64,000 nucleotides of DNA, from the NCBI RefSeq assembly GCF_051020985.1, contig NC_135001.1, forward strand, positions 13,447,896-13,511,895, read 5' to 3'. The first letter of the stretch is position 1. Each line of letters begins with the position of its first letter. Below the pieces are notes generated by a model that had not been told where the DNA came from, did no database searches, and saw nothing but the letters and a program-made list of their open reading frames with translations. Source of the stretch: Nomia melanderi. Taxonomy: Eukaryota > Arthropoda > Insecta > Hymenoptera > Halictidae. Shown piece by piece: positions 14,101 to 28,491 of the stretch. The translations under genes were made by a program, and so were the position numbers.

Positions 14101-17100
14101 CCTTTGTCAAACGAGCGTCCATAGCTTCGGAAGAATAACAATCATAAAGCCGCAAGTGAAATTCTAAGCAGTTGCAGAACAATAAACGGACAACTGTATC
14201 TTTTTATGCTGGTTTTCTGGTTCGATGAATATCTCTCATTTCATATTGGGCAAATATGGAGCGTCTGGGTAGGAACGAGTTGTTACATGTATCCCTAATT
14301 ACTTTGTCAATTAAATATTTCTCGTGGTCGCCGTGTGATTAATTTATAACCATGGAACCCACAATTACTGTCGCAGGGAAATAAATCGCTTCGCTGATGA
14401 CATGTTTGTGATAAAAATGTGGGTAAAGGATGTTTTGATGTGAATTATTAGATATTGTGCAGTTCAGGTGGAGGAATATTTCAAATATGTAGGCCGGTTC
14501 GGGTGAAATGAATATTTAATCTTAAGCATTTAATAAAATATTCTTATTTCGTATTTTAAATATATTCTTACAATATTCTATAACGATGGAAGTAAATTCG
14601 GAAAAGGAATTGCATTATTACACAAGGAGAAATTAAATTTATTCTTAGTTTCAGTACGGCTACGTACATGTAACACGATTAAAATCTTAATTTCGATATG
14701 AATATTTCAAAATATGTACTCAATAAAAATATTATCTTATTTTTAGAGTCTATAAAAAAGTAGGTGAACTTTTAAAATAGGTAATTTTGCTACAAACGAA
14801 ATAGTTTATTTTTAAAGAACGATTTTAATTGAAATAAATTACCTAGTATCGATTGTTTGCAATATTTTTCATCTAGTACTAAAAGTAATAGACTACGTCA
14901 ATAAGAATACATTTACATTTTACTTAAAGTACACTGTCAAAGTTAGAACACCAATTAGACTTGTTAAGTATGTTTGGATTTTTTTTTAATATTTGTTAAA
15001 ACACCTGATTGATGCTCTATACCTATAATTTTATCAAGTTACTTTTTGCATTGCCATGTTGTCACTTCGCCAAATATATACTGTTCAGTTGCAGATACTT
15101 AACTGTTTACCAGTGCAAAGAAAATTACTATGTATTCAAATTATTCAGGAATGAAAATGAAATAATACGTTACTCGTATTAACGATTTAATCATTTTTAT
15201 TGGCTTTAACGTATTATATTTAACGTAATTTATTCAGTTACCAGTTTTTCTTCTTAAAGAAAACTGCACATCATATGGTTCATAATGACAGTAATACTGC
15301 ATAATAATAGTTCTCGATAATATTTAACGTACAATAATTAGCTATTCGATACTTTTACGAAATACAAAGTTACAAAATATTCTGTTCTTGAAATAATAAT
15401 GCAATTCAGCCGTTTGCCTCGGCAGAATAGCTGTTTAGTTACGCTATACTGATCACACGTGCTTGAAGGTATCCTTGATGATACGTGAATAGCTTCATTA
15501 AAAGTGAAACTAAATTTATTTTCTCAATTATTATAGTTTCCCACGTTATGATAATATTTCTTTCTTTATGATTTTCTTTATTTCTTAAAGACTTTATTTT
15601 ATGCTGGAGATCATTAAAACTAAAATATTCTATAATATTTAACGAAATTTCGCCGTCTATTTAAATTATAAATATTATGGGATTCAAATAAGGTGATATT
15701 TTAAATAGACAGCGAAATTTCAAATATTATACATTTAAAAAATTTGAAATTATAGGCATTATAGAATATAAATAAGATGATAATTTTCATACTATTCAAA
15801 ATATGTATACTTGCTCTAGATTTTACTCAGCTCTGATATTAGGACACCTAGTTCCGAACGAACAAATAAAGACTAAGGTATAAGTTCATTTTTTTAGTAC
15901 TCATACTTCATTTCAAGGCTGCTGTCAACTTGTTTCTTTGTTCTTTTTTTTTCATGTATGTGCAATCATCCACTATTACTGATTTCGTAGTCATGTCCAC
16001 ATTAGACTTAACATGTTCCTTTTACCATGGATATCAAACGAATCTGAAGGAAAAGGTAAACTCATTCAGGATGTGAGCCAATTTATCTTGTTAGATCCGA
16101 AGCCCGATAGAACGTGTTCCTTTGTTGAGAATACATTAAACCCGGATACATGTGAATTATAAATGGATATACATCTTTTAATTTTAATAATAATACGCAT
16201 TTACAACCACTTCATGCAACCGCATTTTCGTATTAGGATTTATTTACTGTAACCACTTTCGTTTTTAATACTTTTATTACTCAACAATAATTACTCGAAA
16301 ATTACACAAATAAAATACAAAACTTTGTTTATAACCCCATTATGTTTAAGTTAAATATAATATTTACATAAATTGTTTATTATTTCATTATTCTTTTCGA
16401 CCATGATGAAATATAATAATATTATCGAATATGAATCGATAACAGTTTTGTTTTGTTTAATATCATTTTTCTGTGTCTCTCTGGATTGATTAAAATATAA
16501 TTCATCTGTTTTCAAAATGTTTATATGACTATTCCAGTCAATAGTTTTTATCGACTAGATTTTTTTTTATAGAAACAAATTAAACTTTTAATTTTTTTCA
16601 TGTGATTTCAATTATATGTTAATAACACTATATTATTATTCAAAATAAACAAATTTACAATATACTTTTTTAGAAGACGAAAAACACTGTCGAATAATGA
16701 GCATATGTAACATATGTACAATAGTATTCTAAATACGTTGTATTTATAAAAATTTCTGCTGCAATTTACATTTTATCTACAAAATGGGTTACTCAATACT
16801 TGAGTAAATTAAATGTAATTAATTGCGAAAATGTCCATGCGTCTGTCTAATTTTAAGTATTTAAAGTAAAGAAAATAATAATTTTGAACATTTCATGGAG
16901 ATTTAACATTTAAATATATTGATATAGGACATGAAAATTACGTTTGTCAGTTCGACTTTTTCCTTCACTCAACGTGTAGTAGTTACGATTGCTTTTTCTG
17001 CATTGCTAACTTATAATTTATTAGGTTTTACAGTCTCGACAATTATCTTAAGTATTTTTAACGAATTATCTTCAATTACCATACAGGTGCTAAGTGCACT

Positions 17101-20100
17101 TAGCAATAATTATAATCCAATATAAGCAATGTCGGCCAATATAATACAGAAAAGTGTGAAATGTCTTTTTACAGTTAAAAAAACTTTTAGTGTTAAAATA
17201 ATTATGGTTATGGGCACATACTGAGTGAAATATGACCCTTATAAAATACTCTTATAATGGTACTTTATGAAATCATCAAACGGTAAGATTGTAGATGATG
17301 TAGACAAAATTGCTAGTTCACCATTGACCTATATTATCTTGAAAATAAGTATGTAACATAAAATTCAACCTTTACTTAAATCGACGGATTTTATTTAACT
17401 TAATTTTTATTAACTTTTGATTTAATATTAATAAATAAATTAATAAGTTAATGAGTTAATACGTAAGATAGTTAATCCCCTTAAACCCAATTCTATCCAA
17501 TTAAGTTAAACATATTTTGTTGTTATTTTTGTCATTCTTCAATTAATTAGTAATTAATATAGTAATCATGTACATAGATGCGTATATACTGTTGTACGAA
17601 TATTTCACTTTGAATATTCAGTGTTGCGTGAATATTTTGTCATATTAGAACAACTATGTACTCTGCTATCTTATTTACTAACAGCGAACTTTCAGTGAAC
17701 CTTCAAAGTAAAGAATCTCGAAAAATATTGATAACTTTGCATTCATAAATATCTAACCCTGCAATGCTTGTTTTCTTAATCTATCAAGAATAATAGTATG
17801 ACTGGTAGTAAAAGTTTAGACGCAGTCAATTTATTAACAGTAGGTTTATGAAACGCGTTGATTTGACACATATTGAATTTTATGAACCTTATCTGGTAAA
17901 TATATCAATTTTGATTTATGCAATTGCAGAAATATGTATCTTCATTGCCTATTTTTAAATTCCTAATTTCCAAGATCCAAATGGACCAGCATCAACTTTT
18001 TTAGGAACACTAGAATAAATTATATAATAAATGTCCGCAAACCTTGTGTTAACATTAAGAAATATAAAAATACTCTCTTGATTCCATAATCTACTGCAAT
18101 GGTCGAACATAATTTGTAATGAAGGAATAGAAAGCACGCACTGTCTAAAAAATGATCTGGTTAACAGCAACGTACCCTGACATCATGAAAAGCTACAACT
18201 ATAGGCACGATCTCTCTCGCCTGTCAATTTGTCCCGACCGGTCTTCTAACCGGAAGAAACGGTTTCCTATTACTTCCTCTAAGATATGAGCAATGAAACT
18301 GGGGAAAGAATGCACGTGGAAAGTGTTGAAGCTTGACATATGCCAGTAATTATATGTTATTGGAATATTTATATAAAAATATTTATTTATTAAAAATTCG
18401 TTAATCAAGTCTATAAAACCGAGATACTGTAAATTATTTCGAATAATTGTTATTCTTCCTGTGTATATTTCGAGTATTTTGCAATTGATTAATTTTATTT
18501 GCCAGCTAAATAAACCAGTGCTGTTTTCATATCAATTTATTAACATTTCAATTCCTTTAAGCATTCGTATAGTCGCTATTACAATCTCCATATATTAGTT
18601 TTAAAAGAATTTGTTTCCTTCGATAAAGAAAATCGTCACTACATCGATCTTACATTATGTTGTAACATTAATGCAAAATAAATTAATACTTTACTAAAAT
18701 CAAGTAGCTAATTGACAAAAGATCTGAAGAATATAGGCGATAAAGTAATTGTCCGTTTTATAATATATAAGTATTATTAACAGTACTATGTAATTGCAAG
18801 TTAAAAAAATAATATTAATCGTACTACGTAATCGCGAGTAATTTGTAATTTGTCTCGCAAAACAAATATTCTACCAGGTCTTTACATTAAAAATGATAAA
18901 TACTGATAATGAATGTACATTTTAAAATTTACTACGTAATCCTATGAACCGTGAAAGTAATAAAACATTCGAACATTAAGTGTCCATGGGTATATTGCTA
19001 AAGAAAAATCGCATGAAGTCTTTTATTTCACCTAGTATTATCGACAGATTTTAGTACATAAATACGATATATTATAAGGAAACTAATACAACACGAACAT
19101 AATCGTATAATAGTCGCTAATAATCTGAAAATAAATAAATCAAACCAAGTTCTGAAAACTGTACACAGAGTTATATATACACGTATGTATCATTCATCAT
19201 GAAGCGGAAGTGATAAAATTTTTTATACGTCAGTTTCACCTACAAATGTTTTCCACATTTTAAACCAGGTACTCCAGTCCGGAACACCTTAAATCATTTT
19301 AGAGTTTCGCTCGCTGACGGAGCAATAATTTCTATTGCTTCTAGCTGTTTAAACATGGTTAAACTAGAAAGAAAGTGAACTGCCGTTCCATGCACGGCGC
19401 ATGGAAGTTTATTCCATCTACTATCTATCTAGATAAAGCTGGCCAGAAAAAATCTCTGTGTATTTTCACAAGAGCGAGGGAGGCGTACCAGAAGTTTGCG
19501 CAATCTGGTCTAATGTTGCCCGTCTCCTTCTCCTGTCGGTGACCTGATGCGGCGAGAGTTGTTGCCCTTTAGTGTGGTTCGTCTTTGGCTCCACGAGACG
19601 GCAAACAATCGGCATTCACAATTTGCAGAAGTCAATAAAGGAAGGGGAGCATGTCCATTACGCTTTGTTCAGTAACCAGAATAACATTTGTTGTGTCATA
19701 CAGAGTTATAGTATTTTGTTATTTGTTATGGAGTTATTGTAATTTTATTTAGAATTCAATTTAGAATTTTCGTACTTACGTATTATATGGACCACCTTTC
19801 TGATCTTTGAAGAATTGAAGGCGGCGTTTGTCAATCATTTTGGTCAGGTTTGGGTTAGTATTAGAATTAAACAATAAACACTTAATTTTTAATAAAATAG
19901 CAGCTGAAATTATCAATAATTCCGAAATAAGTTAAAAAATTGTACATTTTCATGATTTATCATTGAACATGAATCTTTTCGCTATGATTGGAAGTATACA
20001 AAAATTTTACGTATAAAAAGTTGTGTAGCACCAGAAATTTCTCTATATTTTAGACAGTTGCAATGACTAAAATCCAACACCATACAACGTTAAATAAAAA

Positions 20101-21814
20101 AGTGACGCAACGATTTTTTCATGACATAGGAAATACTGAATATTGCATCGGTATTCATTGATGTAAGAGTATCGTAGTCAAATTGCTGGGTCCGTGCACT
20201 TCTTATCACTTCCGGTTTGATTGCGGCATATGTTGCAATTATTCCTTACTTCATATCTTCTGGCGTTGCCGGCTCCTCCTTCCACAAAAAGAAATTTTGC
20301 GGTTTTGCGGCGGCGAACCTACTGACCACGAAATTGCCTCGTTGTTAGGGACATGTAAGTTTTAAGCGAAATTTACAATGCAGATGGGATTTTTTCGTTA
20401 TTCTTGACTGTAACAATTCTGAACACGTTTTCAGTTATTTATTATATTTACGAATTTTTAATCACATTATAGGGGATCCTACCGTATACTAATGATAACG
20501 TACACGTACACATTTGTCGTGTCTTTAATTTTGTAATGATTTTGCCAAGTATGTAGAATGTTTTTTTTTTAATCAGCCAATGCGGTGATTGCTGCTACTA
20601 TAAGTATTGTAAACGGTTTACTACACTTATATGTAACAATATAAATACTATAAGTATTAGAAATATAAGTATTATAAGTAAACTGCAAATATTCTGAATT
20701 GGGTTCATATCAGGAGAATAGCCTAGCTATGGAAGTACGAGGATTTTTTTAATAAGAGTAATTCTTGGATGGATTTGAGATTCAATAATATCTTATTTCG
20801 TATAGTAATATTTTTTATATTTTCTATATTCTCTATATTTTCTTATTTATACATTTCTTAGGTTCGCTTCTTTGTCTATTATAATTAAACAGAAGTCAGC
20901 TGTTAGCGACAGTTTTATTTAAAAATATCTATGTTAATTTTACAGTTCAATTTATTTTTATTGATCATCAAGTTTAGATTCTATGGTTAAACAGAGACGA
21001 ATCAGTTAAACTGAGAGATGTCGAAGTTCTTTCTGCGTCTCAATAGAGTTTGACGTGTCGTAAACTTGCGCTGACCCAAAAGAGAGTCACCCATGCCGTT
21101 TTCGGAGTGTTTCCTAATCCGTTGCAACGCGCATCTCGCTCTCAGCAAAAACATACCTGCAGCAGATAACAACTCGTGTAGGTAGGCGGTGACAAAACGC
21201 AAAAATCCTGTAAACGTTCGCCATTCATAGTTTTTTCTCGCCCACATATACCATACAAATTCCAAATCGGAGAAGTAGTAATGTGCGGACCCCACAACAG
21301 ATAGAAAACGACCAGCTAGATCAATTCGAGATATCGCATAAGTGGCATACGATTTTGTAAGAACCTACATTAACTCGTGAATTTAAATTTGTATATACAA
21401 TTTAGTAATTTTTGACAGACATAGTTTGCTGAATGTTAAAGATGAAATTTCCTTGGTGTAATTTAGAAAAACTAGAGTTGTGCACTTTACTTACTCCGTT
21501 AATGACTTTAATATATTACGATTGCAGTTAAGCGGTTTTATATTTGAATCGTCAAAATAACCTAAATATTCTCTACTTTCTCAAAAACAAAGCAGAATAT
21601 TGCAATCTTTGAAAACACTTCCACTAAGTAAAAACTTATTATTGGAATGTTTTGGCCACTCCGTTCCATATAACTTTCGACTAAAAAAGCGGAAATATTC
21701 CAGATGTCTAAAGTTATTGCTGCACCTTGTATATATAAACCTCTTATCACTTTGAAGCGTCGAAGTCTGATCGCCTCGCAGATATTTTGGAGTAAAGTAA
21801 ACCTTACAAGGAAA
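11181..21814. other. Gene-free DNA between repeats
   Basis: It contains GC-richer islands at 11280-11660, 12655-13135, 13655-14110, 19290-19680, 20160-20365 and 21000-21300. The patch at 20160-20365 ends in a strong donor-like GTAAGT at 20354 and has two open frames; the patch at 21000-21300 has a 97-codon open frame on the reverse strand and a donor-like CTGCAG|GTATGT. None matches a family I recognise. A hairpin-forming inverted repeat lies at 15630-15730. Confidence 0.5.
15630..15732. repeat. Inverted repeat, potential hairpin
   Basis: CGAAATTTCGCCGTCTATTT then AAA (15643-15665) pairs with TTTAAATAGACAGCGAAATT then TCA (15700-15722), with 1-2 mismatches. ATAATATTT beyond the left arm also pairs with AAATATTAT beyond the right arm. 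The loop is about 35 bp. Confidence 0.7.
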
Positions 21815-22349
21815 CTTCTCGAATCCGGAAATTCAAAAAATGATGAAACTTTGTATGTAAGTAGAGTAAGTCACGCCTGATAAATTACGATTTCTCTTCG
21901 TACAGAATTTCACTTTGACGAGGTGAAACCACCCCTTGAAAAAAATGCAAATTTTTCTTTCTCATGGATTATCTTGAAAATGGTAAGGGACAGTGAAAAA
22001 AGTTCAAACAAAAAAATATATTGTTCTTTCACGTCTATGAAACTACAAAATAAAATTTTTCAAAAAGGTTGGTGGTGAGTGTATTTTGAAAAATTTGAAC
22101 ATTTAAAAAAGTTTTATTTTACAATTTTATAAACGTGAAAGGATATATTTTTTTGTTTAAATTTTTTTTCGTTATCTCTTACCGTTCTCAAGATAATCTA
22201 AGGGGAAGAAAAATTTGCATTTTTTTCAAGGGATGGTTTCACCCATTCAAAGTGAAATTCGATACGAAAAAAATTGCAACGTATTAGGATTAGCTTACTC
22301 TACTAACACACAAAGTTTCATAATTTTTTGAATTTCCGGGATCGAGAAC
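21815..22349. mobile_element. Palindromic foldback element, about 535 bp
   Basis: The left arm (from TCTCGAATCCGGAAATTC) matches the reverse complement of the right arm (ending GAATTTCCGGGATCGAGA) along nearly its whole length. Shared blocks include GATGAAACTTTG/CAAAGTTTCATAA, TTTCACTTTGA, GAAAAAAATGCAAATTTTTC and GATTATCTTGA. The centre is near 22075-22090. The arms differ at many sites, so the copy is old. It would form a long hairpin if transcribed. Non-coding; superfamily not identified. Confidence 0.8.
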
Positions 22350-25300
22350 TTCGGTTCTTAGCAAATGTGTTTCATCGAACTGTTGACAGATGGTGCTTTC
22401 TTTTTCTTTCTGAATTTCTATTTTTCTCAATTAGAGTCTTCGAGTAGCGTCGAAAGTAGTTTGTATCAGTTTCTGCTTGGTATTCAGAAGTGGTGTATGT
22501 TTGAGGAGAAAGTCACTCAGAGCAGACCTGTGTTGGAGTAATTACATAAAACAATTTAGAACATTTCTCACTGCGCAATATGTCGTTTTATTAAATAGTT
22601 CTTCTTTCTGAATCAAACAAATCGTTCGAATTAACAAATATCAACAGCCTTTTAAGCATATTGTGCTAAGTATTTCGTTCCAGCTGTAATTTGTGAAAGG
22701 GAAATACTGATAAATAAGAGATCTTGCATTAGAGTCGGCTAATTAGTTTATACTATTTTTCTAGATAATTTTATGGTCTTTATAAGTAAGGGACTATCAG
22801 AAATCTCATTTCATTCATTCCGCGGATTTCTTGCAAATACTAGTACTTTAAAAATTACAAAAGTAGGATATGTGGAAATCCACCTAATTGAAACTACTAA
22901 TTGGCCAATAATATTATGGATTTTTGTAATGTAATGTGCAGAATTAAGTTATCAGTATAATAAAATGTATCGTAATAATATGTACATAACAAACTAAATG
23001 TTACTGTATTATGTGCGTTTATTATACCGCTACAAAATAAATCTAAATAATGATTTTAAATAATGTTATTAAAAACATCCTACAACCAGAACGAACCATT
23101 TTACAATCTCGTAACTTGATGATAATGCTAGTAAAGATTGTATGATTCACAAATTTGCTTCCATTAAATGGAAAAAAACATTCCTCTCGATTTAACATTT
23201 TACGATTGGGCAGACTTAAAATACGAATTCATTAGCCTTTTACTAGTGTGTATCGACTATCTCCCGCAGAGCATGAAATTTTAGAAAGATGAATGTAGTA
23301 ATTGAACGTTAACTATTCTTATTCGAAAAATAGTGTTAGAACCTATGGAATTAATTGATCTGTATTTAAAATGAATCTTATAGAAAGATTACCATAAGGA
23401 GAAACCAATCGCCTTTAATTTAAATTTTAATTTGTCGTTCGATATTCATGATGAAAAATCTTGTTATTCGTATTCTTATTTTCATTTTACTTCATATTAC
23501 AAATACGAATTATATATTTTCTGGATTTTATACAGGAAATAAGTACTAACAAATTTATTCAATTCACTAATAACAAAAGAATAAGAATCATACAATTTTA
23601 CATCTTGTCTTATTATAATCTAATTCCTTTTCACTAGTTTGTATATCCAAATAATTCTACATTTCACAGTAACATTAATAAAGAAAAAAATTTTGCAATA
23701 TAGCCTATATATTCCATGACACCACTGAATCGCCATATATCTAAGTAAAAAAGATACTAAATACAAACCGTATTTCGTCGAAATATTCATTTCACTTATA
23801 ATGACGTCTTTGACAATATTTAGTTTAACAAATAAAAGGAGCGTTGTATAAACTATTTATGAGTGTACAATATTCTTCTGTAATTTTCCTGTACTGTATA
23901 AAAATAGGGATACTGCAATAACGAGTAAAGAAAACACGTCTCGATGTAGGTGCCTATTTGAAACGTACTTCTCAAATGGAAATTAATAAGTGGGTGTGAT
24001 TGTGGGATAGAACAAAATCAAATTATATTCCTGTATAAGAGAGTAAAGTTAGGCCATCTGTCAGTAAAATTACAATTGGTTTTATGTTCTTATCTAGAGT
24101 TGAGCTTCGGTGATTGCAAAACCAACAATAGAAAGGCAACTATATAACACTGAAGAGTATCATGCCATAATTCTGAACTAAATGTATATGTAAATAAGAA
24201 GTAGCATTTTTTAATCTTTTTTCTGAATTGCTCTTAAAATTTCTTTTTAATAATAAATATGTTATATAAGTTAGTATAAGAAAGGAGTTCTATATGATTA
24301 AAATAAATTCAGTCACTTTCACCAAAAGCAATTTTCACAAATTTTAATGAACGATGCTTTTGAACTCCTATATTTTTCATAATGAAAGTTAAATTAATCC
24401 TTTAAAGTTTAAATTAAAATTCATTGTTTTAAAATATTCGTCGTTCGGACATAGTTTATAGTATTATTATTACTCGGTTAAAAGAGTGTATTAATTAAAT
24501 AAAGTTTGTTTAGTACAAATTTTGTCTTACCACAGAAAAATGGTAGTGAACGTACATTTGCAAACTGTTTAATTTCTGATTGATTTAAACTCGTCTCAAT
24601 TAGTTCGAATAATCTACGTTCTACTGTGATGATCTCGTTTGTAAATGTGGAACGATAAACGTAATTAAGGATGTAGTTCATGGAAAATGATTCATTTGTT
24701 ATATAACTCAAGGATATGTTACTTGTATTTAAAACAAAAAGAACTTCTGTTATTTGCGAATGGTTAAATGTTTGCAATTGTTATCATTTTTTCAATGTTT
24801 TTCATGCAGTACAATTTAGTGATTATTATAAAAATTTCTAGCCAATAACAGCAATTTTAATAAAATCTATAAATTTCTTTAAGCAATTGAAGGATCTCTC
24901 GATTATATACGTAACTTCTTAAAATTAAAATAATTTCGTTCACATTTCAAGTAGAATTGACATAAAGTATTGTATTATATATACGTACTGTATAGTTTAT
25001 ATCACATGCAAAATGTTAATATTTATGTTTATTTTAAATTATCATTATATTAATCATTGCTTTCTATAATCGTTTTCTATCTTTTAGTTCATTTTCCCTA
25101 TTGAAACAATTATTAATATCTAGAATTATAAAATTTAATCACTACTAATTTCCAACAATTTTTATCGTCGAATTCTTTCTGATTGAGTAAAAAATGTCGG
25201 AATGATCGGAATAAATGGTAATCGTTGGATGCAGGGTCAGAGAAATACGGTTGACGTAGTGTACGTAGGAAAACAACCATTATTAATGATTCGCAAAGGA

Positions 25301-28300
25301 ATTCTGTTTCATCATAATAATACTACATCGCACACGGTAAAAATAACAGAAATAATTCAAAATCGCCATTGAACTATTGCACAAAATAATATTTATATCG
25401 ATTATATATGTCACTGCTTGTACTGGTTATTATGATATTCAATTTTAAGCAGGGATCGAATGAAACTATTAAATTTTACAAATAATGGTTTTTTATTGCA
25501 TTTTGTGACTTTTGTGTTAACTTCATATATGAATCGTTTAATCCTATTCTAAAATGTCAACTTGAACAATTACTTTATATTTGGTTAATAAAAATTTGAA
25601 AGAGTCATATGTGTAAGAACTTTCGAACAGATAATTACGGTTAAAATACAAAACTTTGGAATATTTTTTTCGTTACTATTATTTAAGAAATTCAAAGAGA
25701 ACAAATGTAAAAGAGAAAGCACATTTGACATATTTGTAAATATAATAAAACTTCACCGAACAGTTCAAGGTTTCAACTTTAAATCTATCACAACATTCCC
25801 AAGAAGTCTGTTTATCACAGCTTTAACTTCTTCAGAACGAAATTAACGTTCATGTTTAACCAGAATTCTTTCCTACTTTCAAGAAAATAAAATTTTCTTA
25901 TTTAGGCAAAAAGATAGCGAAGGAAGTTTCACAATCAGTTAATCGACAGTATTTTATAACAGTGTTCTCGGAACAGAACAGACAATAATCATAAAATAAC
26001 AGTTATTTCGTAACTAACAATAAGTGATAGTTTTAACAGTTTATCAATAAAAAATGTATAATTTCTGGATTTCTTACATTTAATATAATACTTATAATAT
26101 ACAGTAAATATATAGAAAAATAATAGTGTATGTACATCTTATATTTATTTTAATTTTATAAAATTTTGTTTTCAATTTGCATTATTATTTTATCTTTTAA
26201 CCCTTTACCTTATAACATGTGAGCCTCGCGACGAAGATTTTAAACAAAACTTAACAAGCATAAATACCACTCAACTTTTGAATTCAAATTGAGCATTATT
26301 TTTTTGTTATCAATAGTTATACTTTAGAGAAAACATAGTTATATAATATGTCCAGAATTTTTCTCTTTTTCCTATCAATTATTAATGGTAAAGTAATTGT
26401 ATTGATCATACTTGATAAGCAAATCATAGGGCAGGGATTCAATGTTTAACACTAAGTTTATATTCTATTGTTCCTAGAAGAGTTGATGTTTGTTCAATTG
26501 GATCTTAGAAATGAGAAGTTTAAAAATATACAATTAGGATAATATTCGTGCAATTGCATCGATCAAAACTAACGTAAACATTTACCAAATAATGTTTATA
26601 AAATTTAATGTGCGTCAAATTGACGCGTGCCGTAAACCTAATGTTAAAGAAACCCACATATATAAAATGAGACACGCAAAATATTAGCAGACTTCGTTTT
26701 GAAACGTGGAATAGTGTTAATTGTAATGATTTACCAAAAAGCGTACAGTAAATTTAACGTAGTAATATATTCGGATACCTTAGCAACGGAGCTAGCCATA
26801 GGGAAATAATTTTCCTTTATTAATAAACTATTAAAATCTGCATTTATTATGATACATGATACCGTTGATTCAGGAAGCAATTTTATACCATGAATTCAAC
26901 TACATAAGTACTACCTCGTTATAACAGGTAGATAATTGGTGTAGTCATATATACTTTATAATTTCAATATCTGCGTCTGTATTAATGGCTATTATGCAAA
27001 TTGCGATATAAGAAAATTAAATAATGTTTCCTATTCTATAATACCGAAGAGAAACTTTTGGGATTAAATGAATTAAACTAAAAAATGATATTTTTATATA
27101 CGTTTGCAATCTATTGCAATTAATAGTCCAAAATTGTATTACCTTCAACAGCTTTCAATCTCTTCTTCAATACTTAGATAATTTAACAAAAAATTAACTC
27201 AAACTTTAAATACTTCTCATATAATCTATAATTATTATTGCATGTATTATGTAATAATTGTTATGCAATTACTGAATACTTAAACAATTTCTCAATTCTT
27301 TGAAGAAATTCTAAAGATTTATTCAGATATCTGCAACTTCAGGTTATATAAAGCATATTGAACTACATAGTCACATGCTATATGTTATAGATCGTTTCTT
27401 TTAGTTATAGACTTTTCTTCTTCCATTCTGGCAGCTTTTTTGTATCGCGGTTCTTACGATGTCATGGATAAAAGTTTCCGTTTTGATGAGCAACATCGAC
27501 GTTAATTCGATGCAATATGGCTTACATTCCGGGTCATCGCGTGTTCTAGGCTGTCTATTCGTATCTGATACGCTTTCGTCGCTTTGATACCGTAAATTCT
27601 GGCTTTAAACATGCGTAGGAACATCGTACAGGTTAGTTTTAATACTTTTCTTTTTATTTTGGCATTGAACAACAACTTAGTAAAAGATCATTTTTTAATA
27701 GTTGTTGAAAAATTAATAATTGATAATGTATTTTAAGCTATTATGTAAAATAATATTATTAAATTTCCGCTAAATATTATGCAGTCCATTTTTTTAATAT
27801 AAATGTATTGAATTAAATAAAATATTTCTCTAAACATAAAATATGAATCAATTTATTTCGTAGATATTGTGAAAACATAGAAGTGAGTTTTAATATCGTT
27901 TCGTCGCGAAACGTAGGTTAGAATTTCCGTTTTACGCCTGCAAAGTGAGCTCTAATCACAGAAAATTAAGAATACCATAAACGTAATAATATAAAATTAC
28001 ATTGTGTCGTATATAATCAGTTGTCATTTCCACTTTTCTAAACAGTGACACAATCTGCTTGGTATATGTGAAACCTGGAACCTTGTTCTAACGAAAGAAA
28101 AAATTGAAAGCCAGTGTTTCTTTGTGTAAATTTAGTGTCTTTTTGCATAATTTTGGTCAGAAGTTAAAAAAACAATGAATTTTTACAAAAATTTACTTAA
28201 AAGTTTTGAATTTTATATTTTTGGTAAAATATTCAGATTTAGCAACTCCAAGAGCACAAGTGTATCAACTTTGACGAAAGTCCTTTAAAATGATGAATTT

Positions 28301-28393
28301 TGGCCATATTTTTGTCAAAAGGCACCACTGTGCGTCGCATCGTCCAGTTTGACGGTTCCATATATTAATAAATTCCGTTTTTTTTTGTTTCAG
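22350..28393. other. AT-rich DNA upstream of the gene
   Basis: No coding frame was recognised. A slightly GC-richer patch at 27420-27631 ends in a donor-like ACAG|GTTAGT and could be a 5' leader exon of the downstream gene. A promoter could not be placed with confidence. Confidence 0.5.
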
Positions 28394-28431
28394 CGATGTG
28401 ACGCAGCCCATCAGGAATATTTTTATGCAAA
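28394..28431 (+). other. 5' UTR part of exon 1
   Basis: A pyrimidine tract ending TTTGTTTCAG (28384-28393) looks like a splice acceptor, so the start-codon exon probably begins at 28394 and one or more noncoding leader exons lie upstream. The leader contains a minimal uORF (ATG TGA at 28397) and an out-of-frame ATG at 28425. That ATG has a T at -3, whereas the chosen start has an A at -3. A possible leader exon end is the donor ACAG|GTTAGT at 27631/27632, which is speculative. Confidence 0.55.
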
Positions 28432-28491
28432 ATGATTCGTGCCCTTGTCCTTCTGTGCATGGCCGTTCTACCTGTTGTACGATGCCACAAG
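28432..28491 (+). CDS. Exon 1: signal peptide
   Basis: It encodes residues 1-20. A single Arg near the N-terminus is followed by a hydrophobic core LVLLCMAVLPVV and then RC, a typical secretory signal. Cleavage is probably near Cys18. The start is chosen because the ATG has A at -3, opens directly into a signal peptide, and the exon ends in a strong donor (AAG|GTAAGA) at phase 0. The open frame runs past the donor to 28641, but that stretch is not protein-like and is taken as intron. Confidence 0.88.
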
